A stretch of 22,221 nt of DNA from an uncultured Odoribacter sp. (GTDB lineage Bacteria > Bacteroidota > Bacteroidia > Bacteroidales > Marinifilaceae), in the NCBI GenBank assembly GCA_905193145.1, contig CAJJNP010000038.1, positions 1-22,221 of the forward strand, in the 5' to 3' direction. Position 1 is the first letter of the stretch. Each line of letters starts with the position of its first letter. Below are positions 1-8,285 of this stretch, one piece after another. Under the pieces are notes generated by a model that made no database searches, had not been told where the DNA came from, and was given only the letters and a program-made list of their open reading frames with translations. A program made the translations under genes and the position numbers.

Positions 1-1611
1 GAATGTCTTGATATGATTATGTCAGCATTTGAGATAGATAGTATATTTTTATATTCCCATAAATATTTGTTCCAAACGATATTGAATTATAACAGAACTT
101 TTCGCAAGCATACGGTAGGCTTGATGGCTGGTCACTCTATGGAGTCTTCTTCTGGGGCATCAAGTAGTTTGTCTGCAAAGCAATTTGCGGATAACTCTTT
201 AGAAGTTTTTACTTTGAATGATCAGGCGATTACCGGAGCATCTGCTACTTTAACGACTCCTAGCCGTTTACTTTCTTATTTCGGACGTTTTCAGTATGAA
301 TACGATAATCGCTATCTATTGACAGCGAGTATTCGCCGGGATGGTTCTTCGCGTTTTGGCAGGGAGAATAGATGGGGTACTTTTCCTGCTGTATCAGCAG
401 CTTACCGTGTCTCGAATGAGAAATTCTGGCCTAAAGATTTTGTGATGAATCAATTAAAGGTGCGTGCAAGCTGGGGACTGAATGGTAATAATTCCATCTC
501 TAATGGTGCTGCATTAGGATTGATGGAAAGTGCAAATTACTCATTGGGAAGTTTGGTTAATGGCTTTGCGCCAAGTTCTATTGACAACGAAAAACTGGGT
601 TGGGAAAAGACACATAGCTGGAATATTGGTATAGACCTAGGATTCTTTAATAACCGTATTGTGCTGGCTGCCGACTATTATGATAAAACGACCAAAGATC
701 TTTTGTATAAAGTTTCTGTTCCTGCCATTATGGGATTCACCAAAGCTTGGGGAAATATTGGTAGTATAGGAAATAGAGGTTTTGAATTGGAACTGACAAC
801 TCAGAACTTGACAGGGAAGCTGAATTGGAGTACATCCTTAAACGTTTCTTATAATAAAAACGAGGTAAAGAGTCTGGGAGAAGATAATACTACTGTATTT
901 ATTGGTTATAGTGATTCTAATACTCAGGTATTTATGGTAGGTCAGCCATTGAGAGCTTATTATATGTATGATGCTGTCGGAGTTTATCAGACTAAAGAAG
1001 ATTTGAAGAAATATCCTACCATGACAAACTCACAGGTGGGAGACGTGAGATATCGCGATGCTAATGATGATGGAGTTATTAATGACCAGGATCGTACATT
1101 AGTAGGTAAACCGTCACCTGATTATACTTTTGGTTTCACAAACTCGTTCAGATATAAAGATTTTGATTTGTCTATTCTGCTTACGGCTCAAACCGGTGGT
1201 AAACTTTACAGTGTGTTAGGCCGAGCTATGGACCGTCCAGGTATGGGAGCTTCTATTAATGTATTAGCTAAATGGAAGAATATGTGGAGATCGGAAGAAG
1301 AACCGGGAGATGGAAAAACTCCAGGTATTGATAATAAAAATACAAGTTCGTTATATGACTCACGGTGGTTATATAGTACAGACTTTATAAAGATAAAAAA
1401 TATTACTCTTGGTTATCGTATTCCCGTTAAAAGGTTTAAATATCTTAGCAGTGCCCGTTTGTATATGTCGGCAGAGAATGTTTGGATGTGGGATAAATAT
1501 GACGGGGGATTCTCTCCGGAATCTAATAATGGTGGTAAAACTGCAGATTATGATTATGGAGCTTATCCTCAGCCAAGAACGATTACTTTGGGAGTTAATG
1601 TTACATTTTAA
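1..1611 (+). CDS. SusC-like TonB-dependent outer-membrane transporter, C-terminal part (5' end outside window)
   Basis: This is the C-terminal half of a SusC/RagA-type TonB-dependent transporter, which imports oligosaccharides across the outer membrane together with its SusD partner. The reading frame is open from the first base, so the ATG at 13 is internal and the true start lies upstream. About 536 residues are present; full-length family members have about 1000, so the signal peptide, carboxypeptidase-like domain and plug are outside the window. Visible SusC traits are the barrel strands of the AxxRRDGSSRFG type, the RASWGLNGNN segment, the DYYDKTTKDLL segment, and the terminal LGVNVTF beta strand with a final Phe, the signal read by the barrel assembly machinery. 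The stop is TAA at 1609, 14 bases before susD, so the two are co-transcribed. Family assignment is secure. The substrate, RG-I fragments, is inferred from the neighbours. Confidence 0.97.
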   Translation, partial: ECLDMIMSAFEIDSIFLYSHKYLFQTILNYNRTFRKHTVGLMAGHSMESSSGASSSLSAKQFADNSLEVFTLNDQAITGASATLTTPSRLLSYFGRFQYEYDNRYLLTASIRRDGSSRFGRENRWGTFPAVSAAYRVSNEKFWPKDFVMNQLKVRASWGLNGNNSISNGAALGLMESANYSLGSLVNGFAPSSIDNEKLGWEKTHSWNIGIDLGFFNNRIVLAADYYDKTTKDLLYKVSVPAIMGFTKAWGNIGSIGNRGFELELTTQNLTGKLNWSTSLNVSYNKNEVKSLGEDNTTVFIGYSDSNTQVFMVGQPLRAYYMYDAVGVYQTKEDLKKYPTMTNSQVGDVRYRDANDDGVINDQDRTLVGKPSPDYTFGFTNSFRYKDFDLSILLTAQTGGKLYSVLGRAMDRPGMGASINVLAKWKNMWRSEEEPGDGKTPGIDNKNTSSLYDSRWLYSTDFIKIKNITLGYRIPVKRFKYLSSARLYMSAENVWMWDKYDGGFSPESNNGGKTADYDYGAYPQPRTITLGVNVTF

Positions 1612-1625
1612 TAAAACGGAAAATT

Positions 1626-3245
1626 ATGGAATTGTATAAATACATATTAGGTGGAGCTTTATGTTTAGGATCGCTCTTTTCATCATGTAGTGATTGGTTG
1701 GAAGTAGAACCAGTAGACACTCGTACAACAAACTATTATTATAAGACACCCAAAGAGATGGAACAAGCGTTAATGGGGATTTATAATGGATTACTTCCTG
1801 TGTCGGAATATTCGTTATTAATGTCGGAACTTCGCTCTGATAATGTTTGGTGTGGTGAATATACCGGAGCCCAACGGGATTATTTGGCTATTAGTACCTA
1901 TGATCCTAATTTGGCTATTACTTCCACTATAAGTGGAGCATGGGAAGAATTATACCGGATTGTATATCGTACCAATGTATTTCTGTCAAAAGTTGATGGA
2001 GTAACATTTATCATAGAAGGAACAAAAGAACAGATGATAGGGGAAGCGCGTTTTTTAAGAGCGTTGGCCTATTTTGATTTGGTACGCTATTTTGGACGCA
2101 TACCTTTGACTCTATCTCCTTTGACTATTACCGAGGCTATGTCTGTTCCACAATCAGAAGCGCATGAAATTTATGAAAAAGCCATAATACCCGATTTAGA
2201 ATATGCTATAACTAGTTTAAATGATGCTCCTACTGATTATTTGGGAAAGGCAACTTCCACAGGACGCGCTACTTTGCAAGCTGCACAGTCTTTACTTGGC
2301 AAGGTTTATTTAACTATGGCAGGTTATCCTTTATATGATGAAAGTAAAAAAGAATTAGCAAAAGACTTATTTGAGAAAGTGATAGATTACGCTGACGCAA
2401 AAAAGAAATTTTGGGCGAAAAATGCTGATGAGTGGAAGAGGATATGGATTAGTGACAATGATAATAAATATCATATATTTGAGATTCAATATATCGCAGC
2501 TAAAGATTATGGTAATCCGATGGCAGGTATATGTACTCCTAAACTTCCCTCCCAATATACCGCAGTACAATTGGCAGGATGGAGCATGGGATGTGCAGAT
2601 GGTTTGAAAGAACTTCTGGGGGAAGAGAAAGATGCAGAAGGACATTACTTGGATGTACGTTGTCTGGCAACTATTGATACAACGAAATTTGTCAATAAAG
2701 ACAACCCAAACCAAATTACTAGATATTCGGGCGATGATTTCTTTATTAAATTTATGGAACATAAGATTAAGAGACAGGAACTGGGATATTCTGATATTGA
2801 TGGGCAAATAATAGATCGTACTTATTTCCCTATTAATTATCCATTAATTCGGTTGGAAGATGTCATGTTAATGTATGCGGAGATTGTGGGGCCTACGGAT
2901 AGGGGGATAGATATGGTAGATAGGATTCGTACTCGTGCCGGCTTGAGTGAATTAAGTGATGCGGAGAAAGTACCGGATAAATTCCAGAAGTGTATAGAAA
3001 AAGAACGTCGTAAGGAATTGGCTTTTGAGGGTATTCGCTGGCATGATCTTGTCCGTCATAATAATTTGCAAGCCGTGAAAGACAAGTTTATGCATTATGC
3101 TACAGATTCAGAAGGTAATATCACTCGCCCTCTAGTTGCTCAATATGCTGATCGTGTAAAAGAAGGTACTTATCTTTATCCGATTCCTGATACACAGATG
3201 AAAGTGAAAGAAGGATTATATGAACAGAATGAGGCTTATAAGTGA
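1626..3245 (+). CDS. SusD/RagB-like surface glycan-binding lipoprotein
   Basis: The product (539 residues) is the SusD-family partner of the upstream SusC: an outer-membrane lipoprotein that binds the oligosaccharide and caps the SusC barrel. The first 20 residues form a lipoprotein signal ending in SLFSS, followed by the lipidated Cys21, and the mature protein begins CSDWLEVEP as is typical of SusD. The N-terminal TPR-like half (about 21-230) has the family signatures MGIYNGLL and EARFLRALAYFDLVRYFG. The C-terminal SusD/RagB half includes the PLIRLEDVMLMYAEI segment and IEKERRKELAFEGIRWHDLVR, both strongly characteristic. The length is normal and no frame damage is seen. It lies 14 bases after susC and 30 bases before the first GH2 gene, which fits one operon. 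Confidence 0.97.
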   Translation: MELYKYILGGALCLGSLFSSCSDWLEVEPVDTRTTNYYYKTPKEMEQALMGIYNGLLPVSEYSLLMSELRSDNVWCGEYTGAQRDYLAISTYDPNLAITSTISGAWEELYRIVYRTNVFLSKVDGVTFIIEGTKEQMIGEARFLRALAYFDLVRYFGRIPLTLSPLTITEAMSVPQSEAHEIYEKAIIPDLEYAITSLNDAPTDYLGKATSTGRATLQAAQSLLGKVYLTMAGYPLYDESKKELAKDLFEKVIDYADAKKKFWAKNADEWKRIWISDNDNKYHIFEIQYIAAKDYGNPMAGICTPKLPSQYTAVQLAGWSMGCADGLKELLGEEKDAEGHYLDVRCLATIDTTKFVNKDNPNQITRYSGDDFFIKFMEHKIKRQELGYSDIDGQIIDRTYFPINYPLIRLEDVMLMYAEIVGPTDRGIDMVDRIRTRAGLSELSDAEKVPDKFQKCIEKERRKELAFEGIRWHDLVRHNNLQAVKDKFMHYATDSEGNITRPLVAQYADRVKEGTYLYPIPDTQMKVKEGLYEQNEAYK

Positions 3246-3275
3246 TTAAAACATAATTGTTAATTTAGAATTAGT

Positions 3276-6239
3276 ATGAAGAATAAATTTCTTATATTAT
3301 TGTATATCTTTACTTTTACATTTGCCATTAAAGGATATACTACGGAATGTGGAAAATATAGTTTTAATAACGACTGGCTTTTAAAAGTAGGCGATATTCC
3401 TGATGCACAGAAAAGTCAGTTTAAAGATGATGATTGGAGCAAGGTAACACTTCCGAGAGCTTTTAATGAGGATGAAGCATTCAAAGTTTCGATAGAGCAA
3501 CTGACCGATACGGTTATGTGGTATCGTAAACATTTTAAGATTGAAAATCGAGGCAATCGGAAAGTGTTTATTGAGTTTGAAGGAATACGTCAGGCTGGTG
3601 ATTTTTATTTGAACGGACATCGTTTGGGAAAGCATGAGAATGGTGTAATGGCAGTAGGTTTTGATTTAACACCTTATATGAAAGACGGAGATAACGTGCT
3701 AGCTGTACGTATTGATAATAACTGGCAATATCGTGAGGTGGCAACAAAAGCCAAATTTCAGTGGAATGATCGTAATTTTAATGCTAATTATGGCGGTATC
3801 CCCAAAAATGTTTATTTGTATGTAAAAGATAGCGTTTATCAAACTCTTCCATTATATAGTCACTTGAAAACAACAGGAGTATATGTTTATGCGACTGATA
3901 TAAATATAAAAGACCGTAAAGCAAAGATTCATGCGGAATCCGAGGTAAAGAATGATAGTCGTGAAGTTCGTCGGTTTAGTTATCAGGTGACATTAATTGA
4001 TGCAGACGGTAAAATTGTAAAATCCTTTAGAGGTTCTGATATAACATTAAAAGCTGGAGAAACAAGAATAGTTAAAGCTGCCGCCGAAGTCGGAGATTTA
4101 CATTTCTGGAGTTGGGGATACGGTTATCTTTACATGGTGAAGACTGCACTTGTAAATGCTCAGAAACAAATCTTTGATGAAGTAACAACGCGTACAGGTT
4201 TTCGTAAAACTAGATTTGGAGAAGGAAAGATCTGGTTGAATGATCGTGTCATACAAATGAAAGGGTATGCTCAACGTACTAGTAATGAATGGCCTTCGGT
4301 AGGAATGTCTGTTCCGGCATGGCTTAGTGACTATTCAAATGATCTGATGGTAAGAAGTAATGCTAATTTTGTTCGTTGGATGCATGTTACACCATGGAAA
4401 CAAGATGTAGAATCATGTGACCGTGTTGGTCTTATTCAAGCCATGCCTGCTGGAGATTCAGAAAAAGATAGGGAAGGTCGCCAATGGGAGCAACGTACGG
4501 AGTTGATGCGTGATGCGATCATTTATAATCGCAATAACCCGAGTATTTTGTTCTATGAATGCGGTAATAACTCGATTAGCCGAGATCACATGCTGGATAT
4601 GAAAGCTATTCGGGATAAATATGACCCGTTTGGTGGTCGTGCTATTGGTTCCCGTGAGATGTTAGACATTCGTGAAGCTGAATGGGGAGGAGAAATGCTG
4701 TATATCAATAAGAGTAAACATCATCCGATGTGGGCTACGGAATATTGTCGTGATGAAGGACTGAGAAAATATTGGGATGAATATAGTTATCCGTTTCATA
4801 AAGAGGGAGATGGTCCTTTGCATCGCAATCAACCAGCTACCAGTTATAATCATAATCAAGATGAGTTTGCAGTTGAATTAATTCGTCGTTGGTATGATTA
4901 TTGGCGTGAACGTCCCGGAACGGGGGAACGAGTTAGTTCCGGTGGAGCAAAAATTATCTTTTCTGATAGCAATACCCATCATCGTGGTTCGGAAAATTAT
5001 CGTCGTAGTGGTGTGACTGACCCGATGCGCATTGAGAAAGATGGCTTTTTTGCTCATCAGGTGATGTGGAATGGTTGGGTAGATACAGAAAACCACCAAA
5101 CTCATATAATTGGTCATTGGAATTATCCGCTAGATACAGTGAAACCTGTGTATGTAGTATCTACAGGAGAAGAAGTGGAATTGTTTCTTAATGGGGAGTC
5201 TTTAGGTAAAGGCAATCGTGATTATAATTTCTTATTTACTTTTGATAAAGTTGCATTTAAACCGGGCAAATTAGAAGCTGTAAGCTATGATAAAAAAGGA
5301 AAAGAATTGAGTCGTTGTACTTTGGCAACTGCGGGTGAACCTGCGAATTTGAAATTGACAGTTATACAGAATCCCGATGGTTTCCAGGCAGATGGAGCTG
5401 ACATGGCTTTAATTCAAGTGGAAGTTGTAGATAGAGAAGGAAAGCGCTGTCCACTGGACAATCGAATCATTAAGTTTAATTTGAAAGGGGAAGCTGAATG
5501 GCGTGGTGGCATTGCACAAGGTGAAAATAATTATATTCTTAGTAAGAATTTACCAGTTGAATGTGGTATAAATCGTGTCTTTGTCCGTAGTACTACAAAA
5601 GCAGGAAAAATAATATTAACTGCGAAAGCTAAGGGACTTCCCGATGCTTCTGTTTTATTGGAAACAATCCCTGTTACTATAAAAGATGGTTTGGGAACTT
5701 ATTTACCTCAATATACATTGAAAGGGAGATTTGATAAAGGTGAAACACCTCGAACTCCATCTTATAAAGATACAAAAAAAGAAGTACGCATTGTTTCTGC
5801 CAAAGCGGGTGCTAATACACAAGATGTAGAAAAGAGTTATGATGATAATGAACTGAGTGAATGGGGTAATGATGGTGCGTTATCAACTGCTTGGATTACT
5901 TATAAACTTGAACGTGTAGCAGAGATTAATGATATCTGTTTGAAATTACGGGGATGGCGTAGAAATAGTTATCCGTTGGAGGTGTATGCAGGGAAAACGT
6001 TGATTTGGAAAGGAAATACGGATAAAAGTTTGGGTTATATTCATTTGGAAACTATTCCGGTACGTACAGATGAAATAACAATCTCTTTAAAAGGTAGTGC
6101 TACAGAAAGTGATGCATTTGGTGAAATAGTGGAAGTGGCAGCTACAGTGACCAATAAAATGGAACTACAAGATAACAAACAGAAGGGAAAACGCTATCTT
6201 AAGATTATAGAGGTTGAATTTCTTGAGAATGTGAAATGA
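3276..6239 (+). CDS. Glycoside hydrolase family 2-type exported protein (GH2-A), canonical acid/base Glu absent
   Basis: The product (987 residues) has GH2 (beta-galactosidase-superfamily) architecture. After an N-terminal export signal (about 1-22) comes a jelly-roll sugar-binding domain (about 25-195; WYRKHFK and GDFYLNGHRLGKHENG), then an Ig-like domain (about 205-310), the TIM barrel (about 315-610), a DUF4982-like Ig domain (about 640-700; VELFLNGESLGKG), another Ig/Big-like domain, and a discoidin-like beta domain (about 855-975). The nucleophile position is E489 in the WATEYCRDEG motif. The acid/base motif normally reads GNE after a barrel strand; here it reads FYECGNNS, so N432 replaces the Glu, with E428 four residues earlier. 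Exo-acting GH2 activity on RG-I side chains or oligosaccharides is the family expectation, but the altered motif leaves chemistry and substrate open. A hairpin terminator follows the stop. It is a close paralogue of the gene at 8286. Confidence 0.9.
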   Translation: MKNKFLILLYIFTFTFAIKGYTTECGKYSFNNDWLLKVGDIPDAQKSQFKDDDWSKVTLPRAFNEDEAFKVSIEQLTDTVMWYRKHFKIENRGNRKVFIEFEGIRQAGDFYLNGHRLGKHENGVMAVGFDLTPYMKDGDNVLAVRIDNNWQYREVATKAKFQWNDRNFNANYGGIPKNVYLYVKDSVYQTLPLYSHLKTTGVYVYATDINIKDRKAKIHAESEVKNDSREVRRFSYQVTLIDADGKIVKSFRGSDITLKAGETRIVKAAAEVGDLHFWSWGYGYLYMVKTALVNAQKQIFDEVTTRTGFRKTRFGEGKIWLNDRVIQMKGYAQRTSNEWPSVGMSVPAWLSDYSNDLMVRSNANFVRWMHVTPWKQDVESCDRVGLIQAMPAGDSEKDREGRQWEQRTELMRDAIIYNRNNPSILFYECGNNSISRDHMLDMKAIRDKYDPFGGRAIGSREMLDIREAEWGGEMLYINKSKHHPMWATEYCRDEGLRKYWDEYSYPFHKEGDGPLHRNQPATSYNHNQDEFAVELIRRWYDYWRERPGTGERVSSGGAKIIFSDSNTHHRGSENYRRSGVTDPMRIEKDGFFAHQVMWNGWVDTENHQTHIIGHWNYPLDTVKPVYVVSTGEEVELFLNGESLGKGNRDYNFLFTFDKVAFKPGKLEAVSYDKKGKELSRCTLATAGEPANLKLTVIQNPDGFQADGADMALIQVEVVDREGKRCPLDNRIIKFNLKGEAEWRGGIAQGENNYILSKNLPVECGINRVFVRSTTKAGKIILTAKAKGLPDASVLLETIPVTIKDGLGTYLPQYTLKGRFDKGETPRTPSYKDTKKEVRIVSAKAGANTQDVEKSYDDNELSEWGNDGALSTAWITYKLERVAEINDICLKLRGWRRNSYPLEVYAGKTLIWKGNTDKSLGYIHLETIPVRTDEITISLKGSATESDAFGEIVEVAATVTNKMELQDNKQKGKRYLKIIEVEFLENVK

Positions 6240-6277
6240 TATCTTGCTTAAATTGTAATAAGATTGATTAGACTAGT

Positions 6278-6321
6278 AAATGGTGTCGTTTTAATGAGAA
6301 TTGAAACGGTGCCATTTTTTT
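6278..6321 (+). terminator. Hairpin plus T-run between the GH2-A and lyase genes
   Basis: Two 14-base arms (6278-6291 and 6304-6317) pair fully if three central G-U wobbles are allowed, with a 12-base loop. The right arm runs into seven T residues (6315-6321). This is the form of an intrinsic terminator on the + strand, 38 bases after the GH2-A stop and 40 bases before the lyase ATG. It would reduce read-through into the distal genes, or alternatively protect the 3' end of a processed upstream mRNA. No full TTTG / TAnnTTTG promoter was found between it and the lyase start. Confidence 0.65.
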
Positions 6322-6361
6322 AAGGAAGGAAGTTGTAATTTGTTAACTTAAATAGCGAGAA

Positions 6362-8284
6362 ATGAAGATATATATACTTTTTGTGTTTGTAGGTCTATGT
6401 ATGGTTACATCTTGTACAGATGATGAGATAATTGTTAATGAATCGCCAGTTTCGGAAATACCTGATTATTCTCCGGTAACTAATATGGCTTCTCCTTTGA
6501 AACGGATGTTATGGGCATCTATTAATAGTCGTCCGGATGCTTCGTTGAAGAAGTTTAGAGAATTTAATGACAAGATATTAGTTAGTTGGCGTATGTTTCC
6601 TATTGATGATGCTTCTACAGCATTTGATTTGTATCGTACCAGTGGTAATACTATGGAAATAAAGTTGAACTCAGAACCAATAAAGAACTCTACTAATTAT
6701 CAGGATGTAGAGGCAGATCGTACTGTTGATAATACATATAGATTATGCTATGCCAATAGTAATGAAACATTGGATACTTATACAATTACGGCTCGGCAGG
6801 CTAGTGAAGGACTACCATATTTATCAATTCCATTGCAGAGTACAGTAAATGTGAGCCCTCTGCTTCTATATGAAGCTAATGATGCTAGTGTCGGTGATCT
6901 GGATGGAGATGGAATTTATGAAATTGTTTTAAAGAGACTGGTGCATACTTCGACAACAGATGGAGGTGAAGGTAGTACAACGAGCGAGGTCAGACATACG
7001 ACCTTATTTGAAGCTTATAAGTTGAATGGGGAATTTATGTGGAGAATAGCTTCAGGTCCTAATATTCCTATGGGGAACTCGGCCTCGTTTGCAGTCTATG
7101 ATTTTGATGGAGACGGAAAATGCGAGATTGCTCTTCGTACTTCCGAAGGGACGATATTTGGTGATGGAACGGAAATTGGGGATATTGATGGAGATGGAAA
7201 GACTGATTATCGGGTTCCTGGAGAAAATTACATTCATGGTGGGCCGGAATTTCTTTCTGTCATAGAGGGAGCTACAGGGAAAGAATTGGCTCGTACAAAT
7301 TATATTTCTTTAGGGACAAGTGAGGATTGGGGAGACAATTATTATAAACGTTCCAGCAGTTATCGGGTTGGTTTGGGAAATTTTTCAGGGACAAATACTT
7401 CGATTTTGATTTGTAGAGGAGTTTATGATAAAATGGTTTTGGAGGCATGGGATTTTGGGAGTGGAAAATTGACGAAACGATGGAGATTTGATACCACGGA
7501 TGGTATTCATGGTTCATATGCGGGACAAGGGAATCATAGTTTGAGTGTGGGTGATGTAGATGGTGACCGATTAGATGAGGTTGTATATGGTGCTTGTACT
7601 ATTGATCATGATGGAAAAGGATTGAACAATTCAGGTTTTGGTCATGGAGACGCATTACATTTGGGTAAATTCGATCCGTCGAGACCGGGGTTACAGGTTT
7701 GGTCTTGCTTTGAGACGGGAGCAGTCGGGGCGGCTTTCCGAGATGCTCACACAGGAGAAGTAATATGGAAATACGATGATTCTTCGGATATAGGACGTGC
7801 ATTAGTTGCTGATATAGATCCGGAGTCTCCAGGTTGCGAAATGTGGTGGTTCAGGAGTAATGTATATTCATGTACTGGAGTAGACTTGGGTTATAAGTCA
7901 CAATCCTGCAATATGGCGATTTGGTGGTCTGGTTCTTTGAACAGGCAACTTTTGAATGAAAGTGCAATTGACGCGCCTGTGAAGAATGCTTCTAATGACA
8001 GGATGTTTACTATTTATCGATATGATGTGACAACTGTTAATGGTACCAAATCCAATCCATGTTTCTATGGTGATATCACCGGAGATTGGCGTGAAGAGGT
8101 TATTATGATTACCAAGGATGGCACAGAACTGCGCATTTTTAGTACATGGTATCCTACTGAATATAAATTTCCTTATTTGATGAGTGATCATGTCTATGAG
8201 ATGAGTGCTGTCAATCAGAATATAGGTTATAATCAACCTACACAATTAGGATACTATCTTGGATCAGATTTGATAAAAAAATAA
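6362..8284 (+). CDS. Rhamnogalacturonan lyase, polysaccharide lyase family 11, surface lipoprotein
   Basis: This is an RG-I backbone lyase of the PL11 family, which cleaves rhamnose-galacturonate linkages by beta-elimination. The product (640 residues) is near the family's usual size. Its signal peptide ends MVTS before Cys18, and the mature start CTDDE carries acidic residues just after the lipid Cys, as in Bacteroidetes surface-exported lipoproteins. Residues about 45-135 form the N-terminal Fn3-like domain (KILVSWRMFPIDDASTAFDL). The rest is the eight-bladed propeller with calcium-binding loops of the DxDGDG type at D179 (DLDGDG), D247 (DFDGDG), D274 (DIDGDG) and D398 (DVDGDR), and the PL11 block GNHSLSVGDVDGD. 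The C-terminal NIGYNQPTQLGYYLG is also typical. It stops one base before the next gene's ATG, so the two are translationally coupled. This is the strongest substrate indicator in the locus. Confidence 0.96.
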   Translation: MKIYILFVFVGLCMVTSCTDDEIIVNESPVSEIPDYSPVTNMASPLKRMLWASINSRPDASLKKFREFNDKILVSWRMFPIDDASTAFDLYRTSGNTMEIKLNSEPIKNSTNYQDVEADRTVDNTYRLCYANSNETLDTYTITARQASEGLPYLSIPLQSTVNVSPLLLYEANDASVGDLDGDGIYEIVLKRLVHTSTTDGGEGSTTSEVRHTTLFEAYKLNGEFMWRIASGPNIPMGNSASFAVYDFDGDGKCEIALRTSEGTIFGDGTEIGDIDGDGKTDYRVPGENYIHGGPEFLSVIEGATGKELARTNYISLGTSEDWGDNYYKRSSSYRVGLGNFSGTNTSILICRGVYDKMVLEAWDFGSGKLTKRWRFDTTDGIHGSYAGQGNHSLSVGDVDGDRLDEVVYGACTIDHDGKGLNNSGFGHGDALHLGKFDPSRPGLQVWSCFETGAVGAAFRDAHTGEVIWKYDDSSDIGRALVADIDPESPGCEMWWFRSNVYSCTGVDLGYKSQSCNMAIWWSGSLNRQLLNESAIDAPVKNASNDRMFTIYRYDVTTVNGTKSNPCFYGDITGDWREEVIMITKDGTELRIFSTWYPTEYKFPYLMSDHVYEMSAVNQNIGYNQPTQLGYYLGSDLIKK

Positions 8285-8285
8285 G

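Noticed and set aside
1409..1639. Open frame of 76 codons overlapping susC and susD
   Set aside because: It is an alternative frame of strong SusC coding sequence and has no family features or separate start signals.
6322..6361. Separate promoter for the lyase block
   Set aside because: TAATTTG occurs near 6336, but it is one base short of the TAnnTTTG form and has no suitably spaced TTTG; I could not support it.
7898..8245. Minus-strand open frame of 115 codons inside the lyase gene
   Set aside because: It is opposite conserved PL11 sequence, lacks any recognisable domain, and has a composition expected of an antisense shadow.
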